DNA of 64,000 nt. It comes from RGIG4034 sp045628945 (GTDB taxonomy: Bacteria > Bacillota > Clostridia > Lachnospirales > Lachnospiraceae). The position numbers and the translations under genes were made by a program. Shown piece after piece: positions 24,528 through 32,252 of this stretch. The notes under the pieces are model-generated. The model searched no databases, had not been told where the DNA came from, and was given only the letters and a program-made list of their open reading frames with translations. The stretch is taken from the NCBI GenBank assembly GCA_045628945.1, contig JAZQQG010000005.1, positions 1 through 64,000 on the forward strand. Direction: 5' to 3'. Numbering within the stretch: the stretch's first letter is position 1; every line of letters begins with the position of its first letter.

Positions 24528-25820
24528 CTATCCCACCTTAAACTGAAACTTCTTAAGTTCACGTTCGTCATTTACTCGTTCGATACAAGCACCCAGTCCG
24601 CGAAGCTTCTCCGGAAAATCCTCGTAGCCTCTCTCAATGAACTGAATTCCCTCCACCGTAGTGAAGCCTTCCGCTGCCAAGCCTGCCATTACCAATGCAG
24701 CCCCCGCGCGAAGATCCGGTGCATAGATGGAAGCTCCGGTATACTTCTGGATTCCTTCCACGAATGCGGTATTGCCTTCCACGCGAATGCTTGCGCCCAT
24801 CTTCGTCAGCTCATCGACATACTTGAAACGATTCTCGAAGATGCTCTCCGTAACCATCGAGGTACCGCTTGCCAAAGCCAGCGCCACCGTAATCTGCGGT
24901 TGCATATCCGTCGGGAAACCGGGATAAGGGAGCGTCTTTACCTGCGTATGATTCAATTTCTCCGGTGCAATGACACGAACCGCGTCATCCCCTTCCACTA
25001 CCTTACAGCCAATCTCGGTTAATTTCGAGCTGATCGACTCCAAGTGCTTCGGAATAACATTCGTCACAGTTACATCGCCGCCGGTTACCGCTGCGGCAAA
25101 CATATAGGTACCCGCCTCAATCTGATCGGGGATAATGGCATATTCGGACTTGTGAAGCTTCTCAACGCCCTTGATACGAATGACATCCGTACCGGCACCC
25201 TTAATGTTGGCGCCCATGCTGTTTAAGAAGTTCGCAAGGTCAACCACATGAGGCTCCTTCGCCGCATTCTCAATAATGGTCATACCCTCTGCCATCGATG
25301 CCGCCATCATAATATTAATGGTAGCGCCGACCGACACCACGTCCATATAGATATTGGCCCCATGGAGATGCTCTGCCTTGGTGCAAAGGAGTCCATGCTC
25401 GATACGAACGCTTGCGCCCAACGCCTTGAAGCCCTTAATGTGTTGGTCGATGGCACGATTTCCGATGTTACATCCGCCCGGAAGTGCCACTCTTGCTTCT
25501 TTATACTTAGCGGTCAGTGCGCCCAAAAGATAATACGATGCACGAATCCGCTTAATCTGCTCACCGTCGATGGTTAACGACTTAATCGTAGAACTGTTGA
25601 TGATTACCGAATGGCGATCTTTCTTCGATACGATTGCGCCAATCTCCGCCATCGCATCCAGCATGACATTGATATCGCTAACATCAGGTACATTCTCAAT
25701 ATATACAGGATCATCCGTCATGAGTGCTGCAGCTACGATGCCCAATGCGGCATTCTTTGCTCCGCCAATCTCAACGGTTCCCTTTAACGGGGTGCCCCCC
25801 TTGATTGCATACTGTTCCAT
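24528..25820 (-). CDS. murA: UDP-N-acetylglucosamine 1-carboxyvinyltransferase
   Basis: 430 residues. Transfers enolpyruvate from PEP to UDP-GlcNAc, the first committed step of peptidoglycan synthesis. Conserved GGAKNAAL near the N-terminus binds PEP, and the catalytic loop RVALPGGCNIGNR keeps the cysteine that fosfomycin alkylates, so the enzyme should be fosfomycin-sensitive. Transcribed alone and ended by the terminator at 24407-24441. Confidence 0.96.
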   Translation of the reverse strand: MEQYAIKGGTPLKGTVEIGGAKNAALGIVAAALMTDDPVYIENVPDVSDINVMLDAMAEIGAIVSKKDRHSVIINSSTIKSLTIDGEQIKRIRASYYLLGALTAKYKEARVALPGGCNIGNRAIDQHIKGFKALGASVRIEHGLLCTKAEHLHGANIYMDVVSVGATINIMMAASMAEGMTIIENAAKEPHVVDLANFLNSMGANIKGAGTDVIRIKGVEKLHKSEYAIIPDQIEAGTYMFAAAVTGGDVTVTNVIPKHLESISSKLTEIGCKVVEGDDAVRVIAPEKLNHTQVKTLPYPGFPTDMQPQITVALALASGTSMVTESIFENRFKYVDELTKMGASIRVEGNTAFVEGIQKYTGASIYAPDLRAGAALVMAGLAAEGFTTVEGIQFIERGYEDFPEKLRGLGACIERVNDERELKKFQFKVG

Positions 25821-25924
25821 TCTTCACTCCGTATAGAAGCTATTGTTACATCCCTGTAACCTAACTATTATATAACGAATCTTCTCTTTTGTCTACCGGG
25901 GCAAACAGCCCCCGAAAAAGAGGA

Positions 25925-27517
25925 CTATCTGCTAAGGTAGTTCAACGGGTTCTTCTGTGCACCGTTGACAAGAATTTCGAAATGGAGATGAGGTCCGCTC
26001 GATACACCGGAGTTACCGCTCAGCGCCACGGTATCCCCCTGATTTACGTACTGTCCGACCTTAACCAGGACTTTCGACAGATGCGCATATCGGGTCTCCT
26101 TACCATCCGAATGCTTGATGCAGACTACATAACCGTAACCGTTTGCCCAGCCGGCCTTCACAACCCGGCCGTCACAGGATGCATGTACTCTCGTACCGTA
26201 AGCTGCCTTGAAGTCGATACCCTTATGATACTTCGAAGCACCCTTCACCTTAATGTTACGAGGTCCGAAGCCCGAAGTAATCTTTGCACCGGAAATCGGG
26301 TAGACATAGGTCGGCGGTACAATCGTACCACGCTCCACGATCTTTGCTTCCGCAGCAACCACAATTTCTTCTTTTATAATGAAGCTGTCGGATTCGGTAT
26401 TGTTGGTATAGGTCTTCACGGCCACCGTCTTACGACGTCCGGTTACCGGTTCCTTCAAAACCTTCTTATAAGAAGTGTATTCATTTTCCAGATTCACATA
26501 TACGGTCGGAGCATCATAGTACTCATCGTAGAAGCCCTGCTCCTGCCATACCACCGAAAGCTCCGGCTTCGGAACCGTAATAATCAATTCCTGCCCGGCA
26601 TAGATTTTGGTCTTGTCGCTCTCGAGAGCCGCATTCATTGCAATCAAATCATCTACGGGCACATTCAGTGCAGTGGAGATTCCGGAAAGCGTATCGCCCT
26701 TCACAACCGTGTAGATCTGTTGCTGTTCCTGCTCTTCCGTAAGCAGTGCGGCCGCTTCTTCCACCGTTGACAACTGGGTGGTGGGAAGATAGGCCTCTAC
26801 CACCTCAATCTCCTTGTCAAAGCCCATGGAGATAATGCCGTACTCATAATCCTCAAAGGTAAGTTCCTCTACCTGCGTCGAGGTATCGACAATCGCCATA
26901 TTTAATGCCTGCTCAATACCGGCATCCCGATGTACGGTACCGTCCTCCTTATCCGCAGCCAGTTCAATCTCCTGATCGGATTCCACCAGGGTCGTCAATA
27001 CATTCAGCTTACGGTCCGCATCCTGAACAATGCTTACGGTAAAATGATTGTCCACGTCATACTTGTCAATCGCCGCATTGAAAAGCGCTTCCACGTCCTC
27101 GATCGTCGCCAGATTGACGGTGATTTCGTTTACTTTAACCGTGTAAGCCCGTCGGAAGGTTACAATCTCCTGCGAGGACAATGCATTTTTGATATTCGCA
27201 ATAACCTTCGACTTATCGTCCAAGGTTCCGAAATACTGTTTGCTTCCGACCAGACTCATATCCGCTTCCATGAGAAGAAGTTCCGAGTTGGTTGCCGCCA
27301 GGCTCTTACGGGCAAGACGCAGATATTCCTCTGCCTCACTCCGGTCTCCCACCGTTCCGCAGGATACACCGTTTACCACCACCATAAAGGTGTTGTCATC
27401 CCGCATATCCACGCCCTTAATATATGGTAAAAAGAACATCTCAACAAAGAGGGCGAATATGGTTGCTTTTAGAAAAGATATATGTAATCGTTTATGATAT
27501 TTCGTAATAATTTTCAT
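25925..27517 (-). CDS. Membrane-anchored LysM-G5-M23 endopeptidase
   Basis: 530 residues. An N-terminal hydrophobic segment (FLKATIFALFVEMFFLPYI) acts as signal or anchor. An N-terminal extracellular region of about 230 residues without a clear family is followed by a LysM peptidoglycan-binding module (YTVVKGDTLSGISTALNVP), a G5 domain (roughly 345-420) and a C-terminal M23 metallopeptidase. The zinc ligands HKGID and HLHF are intact, so it should cleave peptide cross-links in peptidoglycan. AGGGGA precedes the ATG. It lies next to murA, in the same direction, 104 bases upstream. Confidence 0.9.
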   Translation of the reverse strand: MKIITKYHKRLHISFLKATIFALFVEMFFLPYIKGVDMRDDNTFMVVVNGVSCGTVGDRSEAEEYLRLARKSLAATNSELLLMEADMSLVGSKQYFGTLDDKSKVIANIKNALSSQEIVTFRRAYTVKVNEITVNLATIEDVEALFNAAIDKYDVDNHFTVSIVQDADRKLNVLTTLVESDQEIELAADKEDGTVHRDAGIEQALNMAIVDTSTQVEELTFEDYEYGIISMGFDKEIEVVEAYLPTTQLSTVEEAAALLTEEQEQQQIYTVVKGDTLSGISTALNVPVDDLIAMNAALESDKTKIYAGQELIITVPKPELSVVWQEQGFYDEYYDAPTVYVNLENEYTSYKKVLKEPVTGRRKTVAVKTYTNNTESDSFIIKEEIVVAAEAKIVERGTIVPPTYVYPISGAKITSGFGPRNIKVKGASKYHKGIDFKAAYGTRVHASCDGRVVKAGWANGYGYVVCIKHSDGKETRYAHLSKVLVKVGQYVNQGDTVALSGNSGVSSGPHLHFEILVNGAQKNPLNYLSR

Positions 27518-27649
27518 GTAGTCCCCTAAAACTGCATAATAATACGACTACCATTTTACCAATGTTTTCCCCAATTGTAAAGGCATCCGCAAGATATCGT
27601 CCCGCTTCCCGCAGATGTGGGGCACATTCCGTCGCTTCTTGAATTGTAA

Positions 27650-27672
27650 TGTACAAAAGAGGCGTCTATAAT
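27650..27672 (+). promoter_or_regulatory. Promoter -10 region abutting the polymerase start codon
   Basis: A perfect TATAAT lies at 27667-27672 and the -35 TTGTAA (four of six) ends 17 bases earlier, at about 27644-27649. The start point predicted from this -10 coincides with the A of the ATG at 27679, so the transcript would be leaderless. No strong ribosome binding site is present to argue otherwise. Confidence 0.55.
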
Positions 27673-27678
27673 AGAAGC

Positions 27679-28896
27679 ATGAACACAGAAACCACCGAAA
27701 ATATCTTTTTTCATATTGATGTGAACTCCGCATTTCTCAGTTGGACCGCCGTCCGCAAATTGCGGCTCGAGGGCGGCGTGGATCTGCGCACCGTTCCCTC
27801 CATTATCGGGGGTGACAGTGAAAACCGCCACGGGATCGTTTTGGCCAAGTCCATCCCCGCCGGCAAATTGGGTATCAAGACCGCTGACACCATTCAGAGC
27901 GCCCTGCAGAAATGTCCGAACCTGATCATCGAGCCCCCGGACGGCAAGTTCTACTCTGCCCAAAGTCATGCATTGATGGATTATCTTCGCACGGTCTGCC
28001 CGGAGATCGAACAGGTCAGCGTCGATGAATGCTATATGAATTTCACGCCCGTTGCGGACCGCTATGAATCCCCCGAAGCCGCGGCTCACCTGATTAAGGA
28101 TACGGTCCGTGAACGTTTCGGTTTTACGGTAAATGTCGGAATCTCCGATCGCAAGGTCTTAGCTAAGATGGCCTCCGATTTTCAGAAACCGGACCGTGTT
28201 CACACGCTCTATCGCCATGAGATTGCCACCAAGATGTGGCCGCTTCCCATCGAAGAACTTTTTATGTGCGGTCGTTCCAGTGCAGAAACGCTTCGAAAGT
28301 TGGACATTCGCACCATCGGCGACCTGGCGCACACCGACTTATCGATTCTCAGGCTTCACCTGAAATCCTATGCGGATCTCTTGTATTCTTTTGCCATTGG
28401 GGAGGATCATTCTACCATTTCCACCGAGCATGAGGACGCCAAGGGAGTCGGCAATTCCACCACCGTAGCCAAAGACATTACCGATGAGGACGAGGCTTAT
28501 GTTGTCTTGCATAATCTGGCAGAAAGTGTAGGCAGCCGCCTTCGCAGAATCTCCAAACGATGCAGTCAGGTCACCACCGAAATTCGATACAGTGACTTCA
28601 AGACGGTCTCCAGGCAAAAAAGCATCCGAACCCCCACCGACAGCAACGAAGTCATCTGCCGGGCTTCCCAAGAGCTTTTCCACGAGTTGTGGAACGGCGG
28701 GCCGATTCGTTTGCTCGGGATTCGCACCACCAAGCTTACGGACGCGGATGAACCGATTCAGCTCAGTCTTTTCGATGAGGAGGAACAGGTCGATGAGCGG
28801 CGAAAAGCTCTGGACCAGGCCTTGGACTCCATTCGGGACCGGTTCGGGAAAAATGCGATTATCCGCGGCAGCAATCTCCCCACCGACCACAAATAA
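27679..28896 (+). CDS. Y-family DNA polymerase (DinB/Pol IV type)
   Basis: 405 residues. Error-prone translesion polymerase. Palm-domain catalytic residues are in FFHIDVNSAFLSW and SVDECYMNF, the finger segment in GIVLAKSIPAGKLGIKTAD, followed by a helix-hairpin-helix (TIGDLAHTDLSIL) and a little-finger domain. The last residues do not show a clear QxSLF-type beta-clamp motif except IQLSLFDEE, which is a good candidate. Start at the ATG 27679; an earlier in-frame start at 27649 would lie upstream of the promoter. Divergent from the M23 gene. No LexA box recognised. Confidence 0.88.
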   Translation: MNTETTENIFFHIDVNSAFLSWTAVRKLRLEGGVDLRTVPSIIGGDSENRHGIVLAKSIPAGKLGIKTADTIQSALQKCPNLIIEPPDGKFYSAQSHALMDYLRTVCPEIEQVSVDECYMNFTPVADRYESPEAAAHLIKDTVRERFGFTVNVGISDRKVLAKMASDFQKPDRVHTLYRHEIATKMWPLPIEELFMCGRSSAETLRKLDIRTIGDLAHTDLSILRLHLKSYADLLYSFAIGEDHSTISTEHEDAKGVGNSTTVAKDITDEDEAYVVLHNLAESVGSRLRRISKRCSQVTTEIRYSDFKTVSRQKSIRTPTDSNEVICRASQELFHELWNGGPIRLLGIRTTKLTDADEPIQLSLFDEEEQVDERRKALDQALDSIRDRFGKNAIIRGSNLPTDHK

Positions 28897-28897
28897 A

Positions 28898-28940
28898 GGC
28901 GTATGAAAACCCATTGGTTTCTCATACGCCTTTTCTTTTA
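28898..28940. terminator. Bidirectional terminator
   Basis: GGCGTATGA...TCATACGCC with an inner AACC/GGTT extension, followed by TTTTCTTTTA on the plus strand and TTTATTTG on the minus strand. It serves both the polymerase gene and the convergent flavin-reductase operon. Confidence 0.85.
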
Positions 28941-28972
28941 TTGTCTTTGCAAATACCAGCCTTCTAAGCAGG

Positions 28973-29533
28973 TTATTTTTTTACACTGAAACCGAACTTG
29001 CCCAGTTTCTCTCCAAGAAGGAAATATTCTCCGTGAGAGTACGCCACCAGACCGCTGGTGTTTAAGTCGAACTTGCCGGAGGGGTCCATATAGGTATCAT
29101 CTACGCGAACACTTACCACCTCGGCAATAAACATGTCATGACTTCCCAGCTCCTCCACCTTGCGTACCTTGCAGGCAAGACTTACAGGGCTTTCCTGAAT
29201 TGCGGGAGCATTGACGCCGGGTATTGCGCAGGGGGTCAGATTCATTTCCTTAAACTTATCAATATCCCGACCGCTCTTCACTCCGCAGTAATCCGTGGCG
29301 CGTACCAGAGGTTCATTCACAAGATTCACCACAAACTCACCGGTTTCTGTAATAATCGGATGGCTGTAGCGTTCCTTGCGAACCGAGATCGACAGCATCA
29401 CGGGATCGGAGCAGATGGTGCCGGCCCAGGCTACCGTCACAATATTCGGGCGTTCTCCGGGACGAGCCAAGCTTACCATAACCACCGGTACCGGATAGAG
29501 CATATTGCCGGGTTTCCAGAACTGATCCGCCAT
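28973..29533 (-). CDS. Flavin reductase-like FMN-binding protein
   Basis: 186 residues. The flavin reductase-like fold is shown by PVVMVSLARPGERPNIVTVAWAGT near the N-terminus and the segment FVVNLVNEPLVRATDYCG. Members bind FMN and reduce flavins or small substrates; the substrate here cannot be told. Its ATG overlaps the stop of the preceding coiled-coil gene by one base (TAATG), indicating coupled translation. Confidence 0.85.
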   Translation of the reverse strand: MADQFWKPGNMLYPVPVVMVSLARPGERPNIVTVAWAGTICSDPVMLSISVRKERYSHPIITETGEFVVNLVNEPLVRATDYCGVKSGRDIDKFKEMNLTPCAIPGVNAPAIQESPVSLACKVRKVEELGSHDMFIAEVVSVRVDDTYMDPSGKFDLNTSGLVAYSHGEYFLLGEKLGKFGFSVKK

Positions 29534-29967
29534 TAGAGTACCCCCAGAAGCTGAAGAACGATCAGTGCCACATTGCCAAGGGAAAGAAGGAACGTCATAA
29601 TGGCCAGAGCCTTTAAGCCGGAAACCTTCTTATTCACGCGAATGAACTCTTCCTCGATATAGTCCTGCTGACTGTTGAAGCCGCCATCCACGACAGCCTG
29701 TACGTTACGAAATACACGAACGCACTCGTTGTGGGTCTCCTCCAAAATCTTCTTGTTGGAAGCATCTCCCTGCTCAGAGGCTTTCTCCAGGCGATCGGCA
29801 ATCTCCAGATTCTTCAGATTCAGCTTACGAATCTCCTGCAGTCTTGCATCGTACTGGTCTAACTGCTCCTTCAGTCTCTTATTCTCTTTTTCCTCTGCCT
29901 CGGCATTGGCGCGGATAATCTCCTGTGAGCCAAATCTCTGAGCCAGTTTATCGATAAAATTGTCCAT
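29533..29967 (-). CDS. Coiled-coil membrane protein, 144 residues
   Basis: No family recognised. Residues about 20-85 form a long charged coiled coil (AEAEEKENKRLKEQLDQYDA...), and a single C-terminal helix (LKALAIMTFLLSLGNVALIVLQLLGVL) would anchor the protein tail-first. GGAGG precedes the ATG. It lies 19 bases after the alarmone synthetase gene and overlaps the flavin-reductase gene, so the three are one operon. Confidence 0.75.
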   Translation of the reverse strand: MDNFIDKLAQRFGSQEIIRANAEAEEKENKRLKEQLDQYDARLQEIRKLNLKNLEIADRLEKASEQGDASNKKILEETHNECVRVFRNVQAVVDGGFNSQQDYIEEEFIRVNKKVSGLKALAIMTFLLSLGNVALIVLQLLGVL

Positions 29968-29986
29968 AACGAACCTCCACTCTATC

Positions 29987-30625
29987 CTACTTCTCCTGTT
30001 GCGAGAATTTCATGACTTCTTCATTTAACGAAAGCATACGATCGTCCAAATCGGACACCATCGAAGCGCATCGAATCAATTCTTCTTTAATATAATCCGG
30101 TGCATTGCCCTCGAATTTGTAATTGATCTTGTGCTCCAGACTCGCCCAGAAATCCATCGCTACGGTTCGAATCTGCACCTCCACCTTCGTATCCACGATA
30201 CGGTCGGACAAAAAGATCGGTACGGAAATAATCATATGATAGCTCTTATAGCCGCTGGGTTTGGGCGAAACAATGTAGTCCTTCACGGACAGCACTTTGA
30301 TATCGTCCTGCTTTGCAAGCATATCCGCAATTCGATAGATATCCGAAGTAAAAGAACAGATGACACGAATTCCGGCAATATCATTCACATAGTTAATCAT
30401 ATTGCTGATGGTGGATTCGTAACCGTTCTTCTTCAGTTTCTTAACGATACTCTCCGGTGTCTTAAAACGGCTCTTAATATGCTCAATCGGATTATATTTA
30501 TGCACATGCTGAAATTCTTCATTCAGAATCTCAAGTTTCGTACCGACTTCCTTTAACGCTGCGTTGTAGACTAAGGTCACAATCTCCCAATTGTCTACCG
30601 CGTCATCATTTACCATAAATTCCAT
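29987..30625 (-). CDS. Small alarmone synthetase (RelA/SpoT synthetase domain)
   Basis: 212 residues, only the pppGpp synthetase domain, with neither hydrolase nor TGS/ACT regions, as in RelQ/YjbM-type enzymes. Conserved motifs: RFKTPESIVKKL, INYVNDIAGIRVIC, PKPSGYKSYH and EVQIRTVAMDFWASLEHK. It transfers pyrophosphate from ATP to GTP or GDP. GAGGG precedes the ATG. First gene of a three-gene operon with a coiled-coil membrane protein and a flavin reductase-like protein. Confidence 0.92.
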   Translation of the reverse strand: MEFMVNDDAVDNWEIVTLVYNAALKEVGTKLEILNEEFQHVHKYNPIEHIKSRFKTPESIVKKLKKNGYESTISNMINYVNDIAGIRVICSFTSDIYRIADMLAKQDDIKVLSVKDYIVSPKPSGYKSYHMIISVPIFLSDRIVDTKVEVQIRTVAMDFWASLEHKINYKFEGNAPDYIKEELIRCASMVSDLDDRMLSLNEEVMKFSQQEK

Positions 30626-30768
30626 GTAATTCCCTCTCTATGCGTGTGACCCCACACACGGTTATTATAACATAGATTCCCACCCTGCAACAACTACAAA
30701 TCACGCTGCGATTGCTCTTTCCCCAAGAATGTGCTACGCTTGTACTATCAAGCAAAAAGAGGAGCCCT

Positions 30769-31032
30769 ATGAGAATCTGGTTCAAACAATGGAAAGACAA
30801 CCACATGATTGCAGACATCACCATCGAGGACACCACCGGGGAAACAAGAACCCACAAGATTTTCTCCGCGCTGGAGAAGGCCTGTCATTCCTTTGATCTG
30901 GCGGTTCCCATCTGGCTTGACAGCAACGTTCAGGAGTTCAAGCGAATCTCCAAAACGCGTTTCACTTCCGACAGCTTCGTTGAATCGGTTCCCTTTGATT
31001 CCCTGGAGATTCATGTCATCGAAGAGGATTAA
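30769..31032 (+). CDS. Conserved-looking small protein, 87 residues
   Basis: Starts MRIWFKQWKDNHMIADITIE, soluble, alternating beta and alpha character, ends in an acidic EED. No family recognised. GAGGAG six bases ahead of the ATG at 30769 fixes the start. Monocistronic, divergent from the alarmone synthetase and closed by the terminator at 31067-31100. Codon use matches its neighbours, which favours a real gene. Confidence 0.65.
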   Translation: MRIWFKQWKDNHMIADITIEDTTGETRTHKIFSALEKACHSFDLAVPIWLDSNVQEFKRISKTRFTSDSFVESVPFDSLEIHVIEED

Positions 31033-31066
31033 TCGTAGGAAATCAGCATACGTCAAGAGTCAAACA

Positions 31067-31100
31067 AACGCCACCGTGTCTGACACAGTGGCGTTTTCTT
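31067..31100. terminator. Bidirectional terminator between the small gene and galE
   Basis: AACGCCAC and GTGGCGTT with an inner GTGTC/GACAC extension (one mismatch), followed by TTTTC on the plus strand and TTTG on the minus strand. Confidence 0.82.
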
Positions 31101-31124
31101 TGCGTTTTTCATTCACTTTTTCTA

Positions 31125-32144
31125 TTACTTCTCATAACCGTTCGGATTGTTGCTCTGCCATCTCCGGGAGTCTTCGCACATCTCCTTGATGCCGAGCTCC
31201 GCTACCCAGCCGAGTTCTTCCTTGGCCTTCGTTGCATCGGAATAGCAGGTTGCGATGTCGCCGGGGCGACGCTCCTTAATCACATAAGGAATCTTCACTC
31301 CCGTTGCTGCTTCAAAGTTCTTCACGATATCCAATACACTGTAGCCGACACCGGTACCGAGATTATAGATCTTAAGGCCTGCCTTCTTCTCCACCATCTG
31401 AAGCGCCTTCACATGGCCTTTTGCCAGGTCTACCACATGGATGTAATCGCGAACGCCGGTACCGTCGTGGGTATCGTAATCATTACCGAATACGCCAAGC
31501 TCGGGAAGCTTGCCGACTGCCACCTGCGTAATATAAGGCATCAGGTTGTTCGGAATACCGTTGGGATTCTCTCCCATGGTACCGCTCTTGTGTGCACCGA
31601 TCGGATTGAAATAACGAAGCAGAATGACATTCCACTCCGGATCTGCCTTCTGAATGTCGCTTAATACCTGCTCCAACATCGACTTCGTCCAGCCGTAGGG
31701 ATTCGTACACTGGCCCTTGGGGCATTCCTCGGTAATCGGAATGAAAGCAGGATTGCCGTATACCGTCGCACTGGAGGAAAAGATAATATTCTTAACGCCG
31801 TGCTTTCTCATCACGTCCACCAAAGTTAAGGTACCGGCAATATTATTCTCGTAATACTCCCAGGGCTTACGAACCGATTCCCCGACTGCCTTAAGGCCTG
31901 CGAAATGAATTACCGCATCGATGTCCAGATTCTCGTTAAACACCTTCTCCAGGGCTTCACGGTCCAGGATATCTGCTTTGTAGAACGGAACAGCCTTACC
32001 GGTGATTGCTTCCACACGCTTTAAGGACTCCTCGCTTGCATTGCTTAAGTTATCCAGAACTACAACCTCATGGCCGGACTCCTGCAGTTCCACAACCGTA
32101 TGACTTCCGATAAATCCGGCACCGCCGGTAACAAGAATCTTCAT
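31125..32144 (-). CDS. galE: UDP-glucose 4-epimerase
   Basis: 339 residues. Interconverts UDP-glucose and UDP-galactose with bound NAD. N-terminal Rossmann motif GGAGFIGSHT and the catalytic YxxxK in NPYGWTKSMLEQ, plus the substrate segment SGTMGENPNGIPNNLMPYI. GGAGG precedes the ATG. Monocistronic with a good promoter at 32201-32229; supplies galactose units for surface polysaccharides or recycles galactose. Confidence 0.96.
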   Translation of the reverse strand: MKILVTGGAGFIGSHTVVELQESGHEVVVLDNLSNASEESLKRVEAITGKAVPFYKADILDREALEKVFNENLDIDAVIHFAGLKAVGESVRKPWEYYENNIAGTLTLVDVMRKHGVKNIIFSSSATVYGNPAFIPITEECPKGQCTNPYGWTKSMLEQVLSDIQKADPEWNVILLRYFNPIGAHKSGTMGENPNGIPNNLMPYITQVAVGKLPELGVFGNDYDTHDGTGVRDYIHVVDLAKGHVKALQMVEKKAGLKIYNLGTGVGYSVLDIVKNFEAATGVKIPYVIKERRPGDIATCYSDATKAKEELGWVAELGIKEMCEDSRRWQSNNPNGYEK

Positions 32145-32200
32145 GATATGCCTCCAAACTCTCTCAACGTGATTGCACGATGATATGTGCTTATGTTTCC

Positions 32201-32229
32201 ACTATAATCATCTCGAGACGCATTTTCAA
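32201..32229 (-). promoter_or_regulatory. Promoter of galE
   Basis: Minus strand: TTGAAA (32229-32224), 17 bases, TATAGT (32206-32201), leader about 50 bases. Confidence 0.75.
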
Positions 32230-32252
32230 CCTATGTTTGTTGTCTATACTTG

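Noticed and set aside
27556..28089. A 177-codon minus-strand frame over the polymerase gene
   Set aside because: Opposes a clear Y-family polymerase and has no family resemblance.
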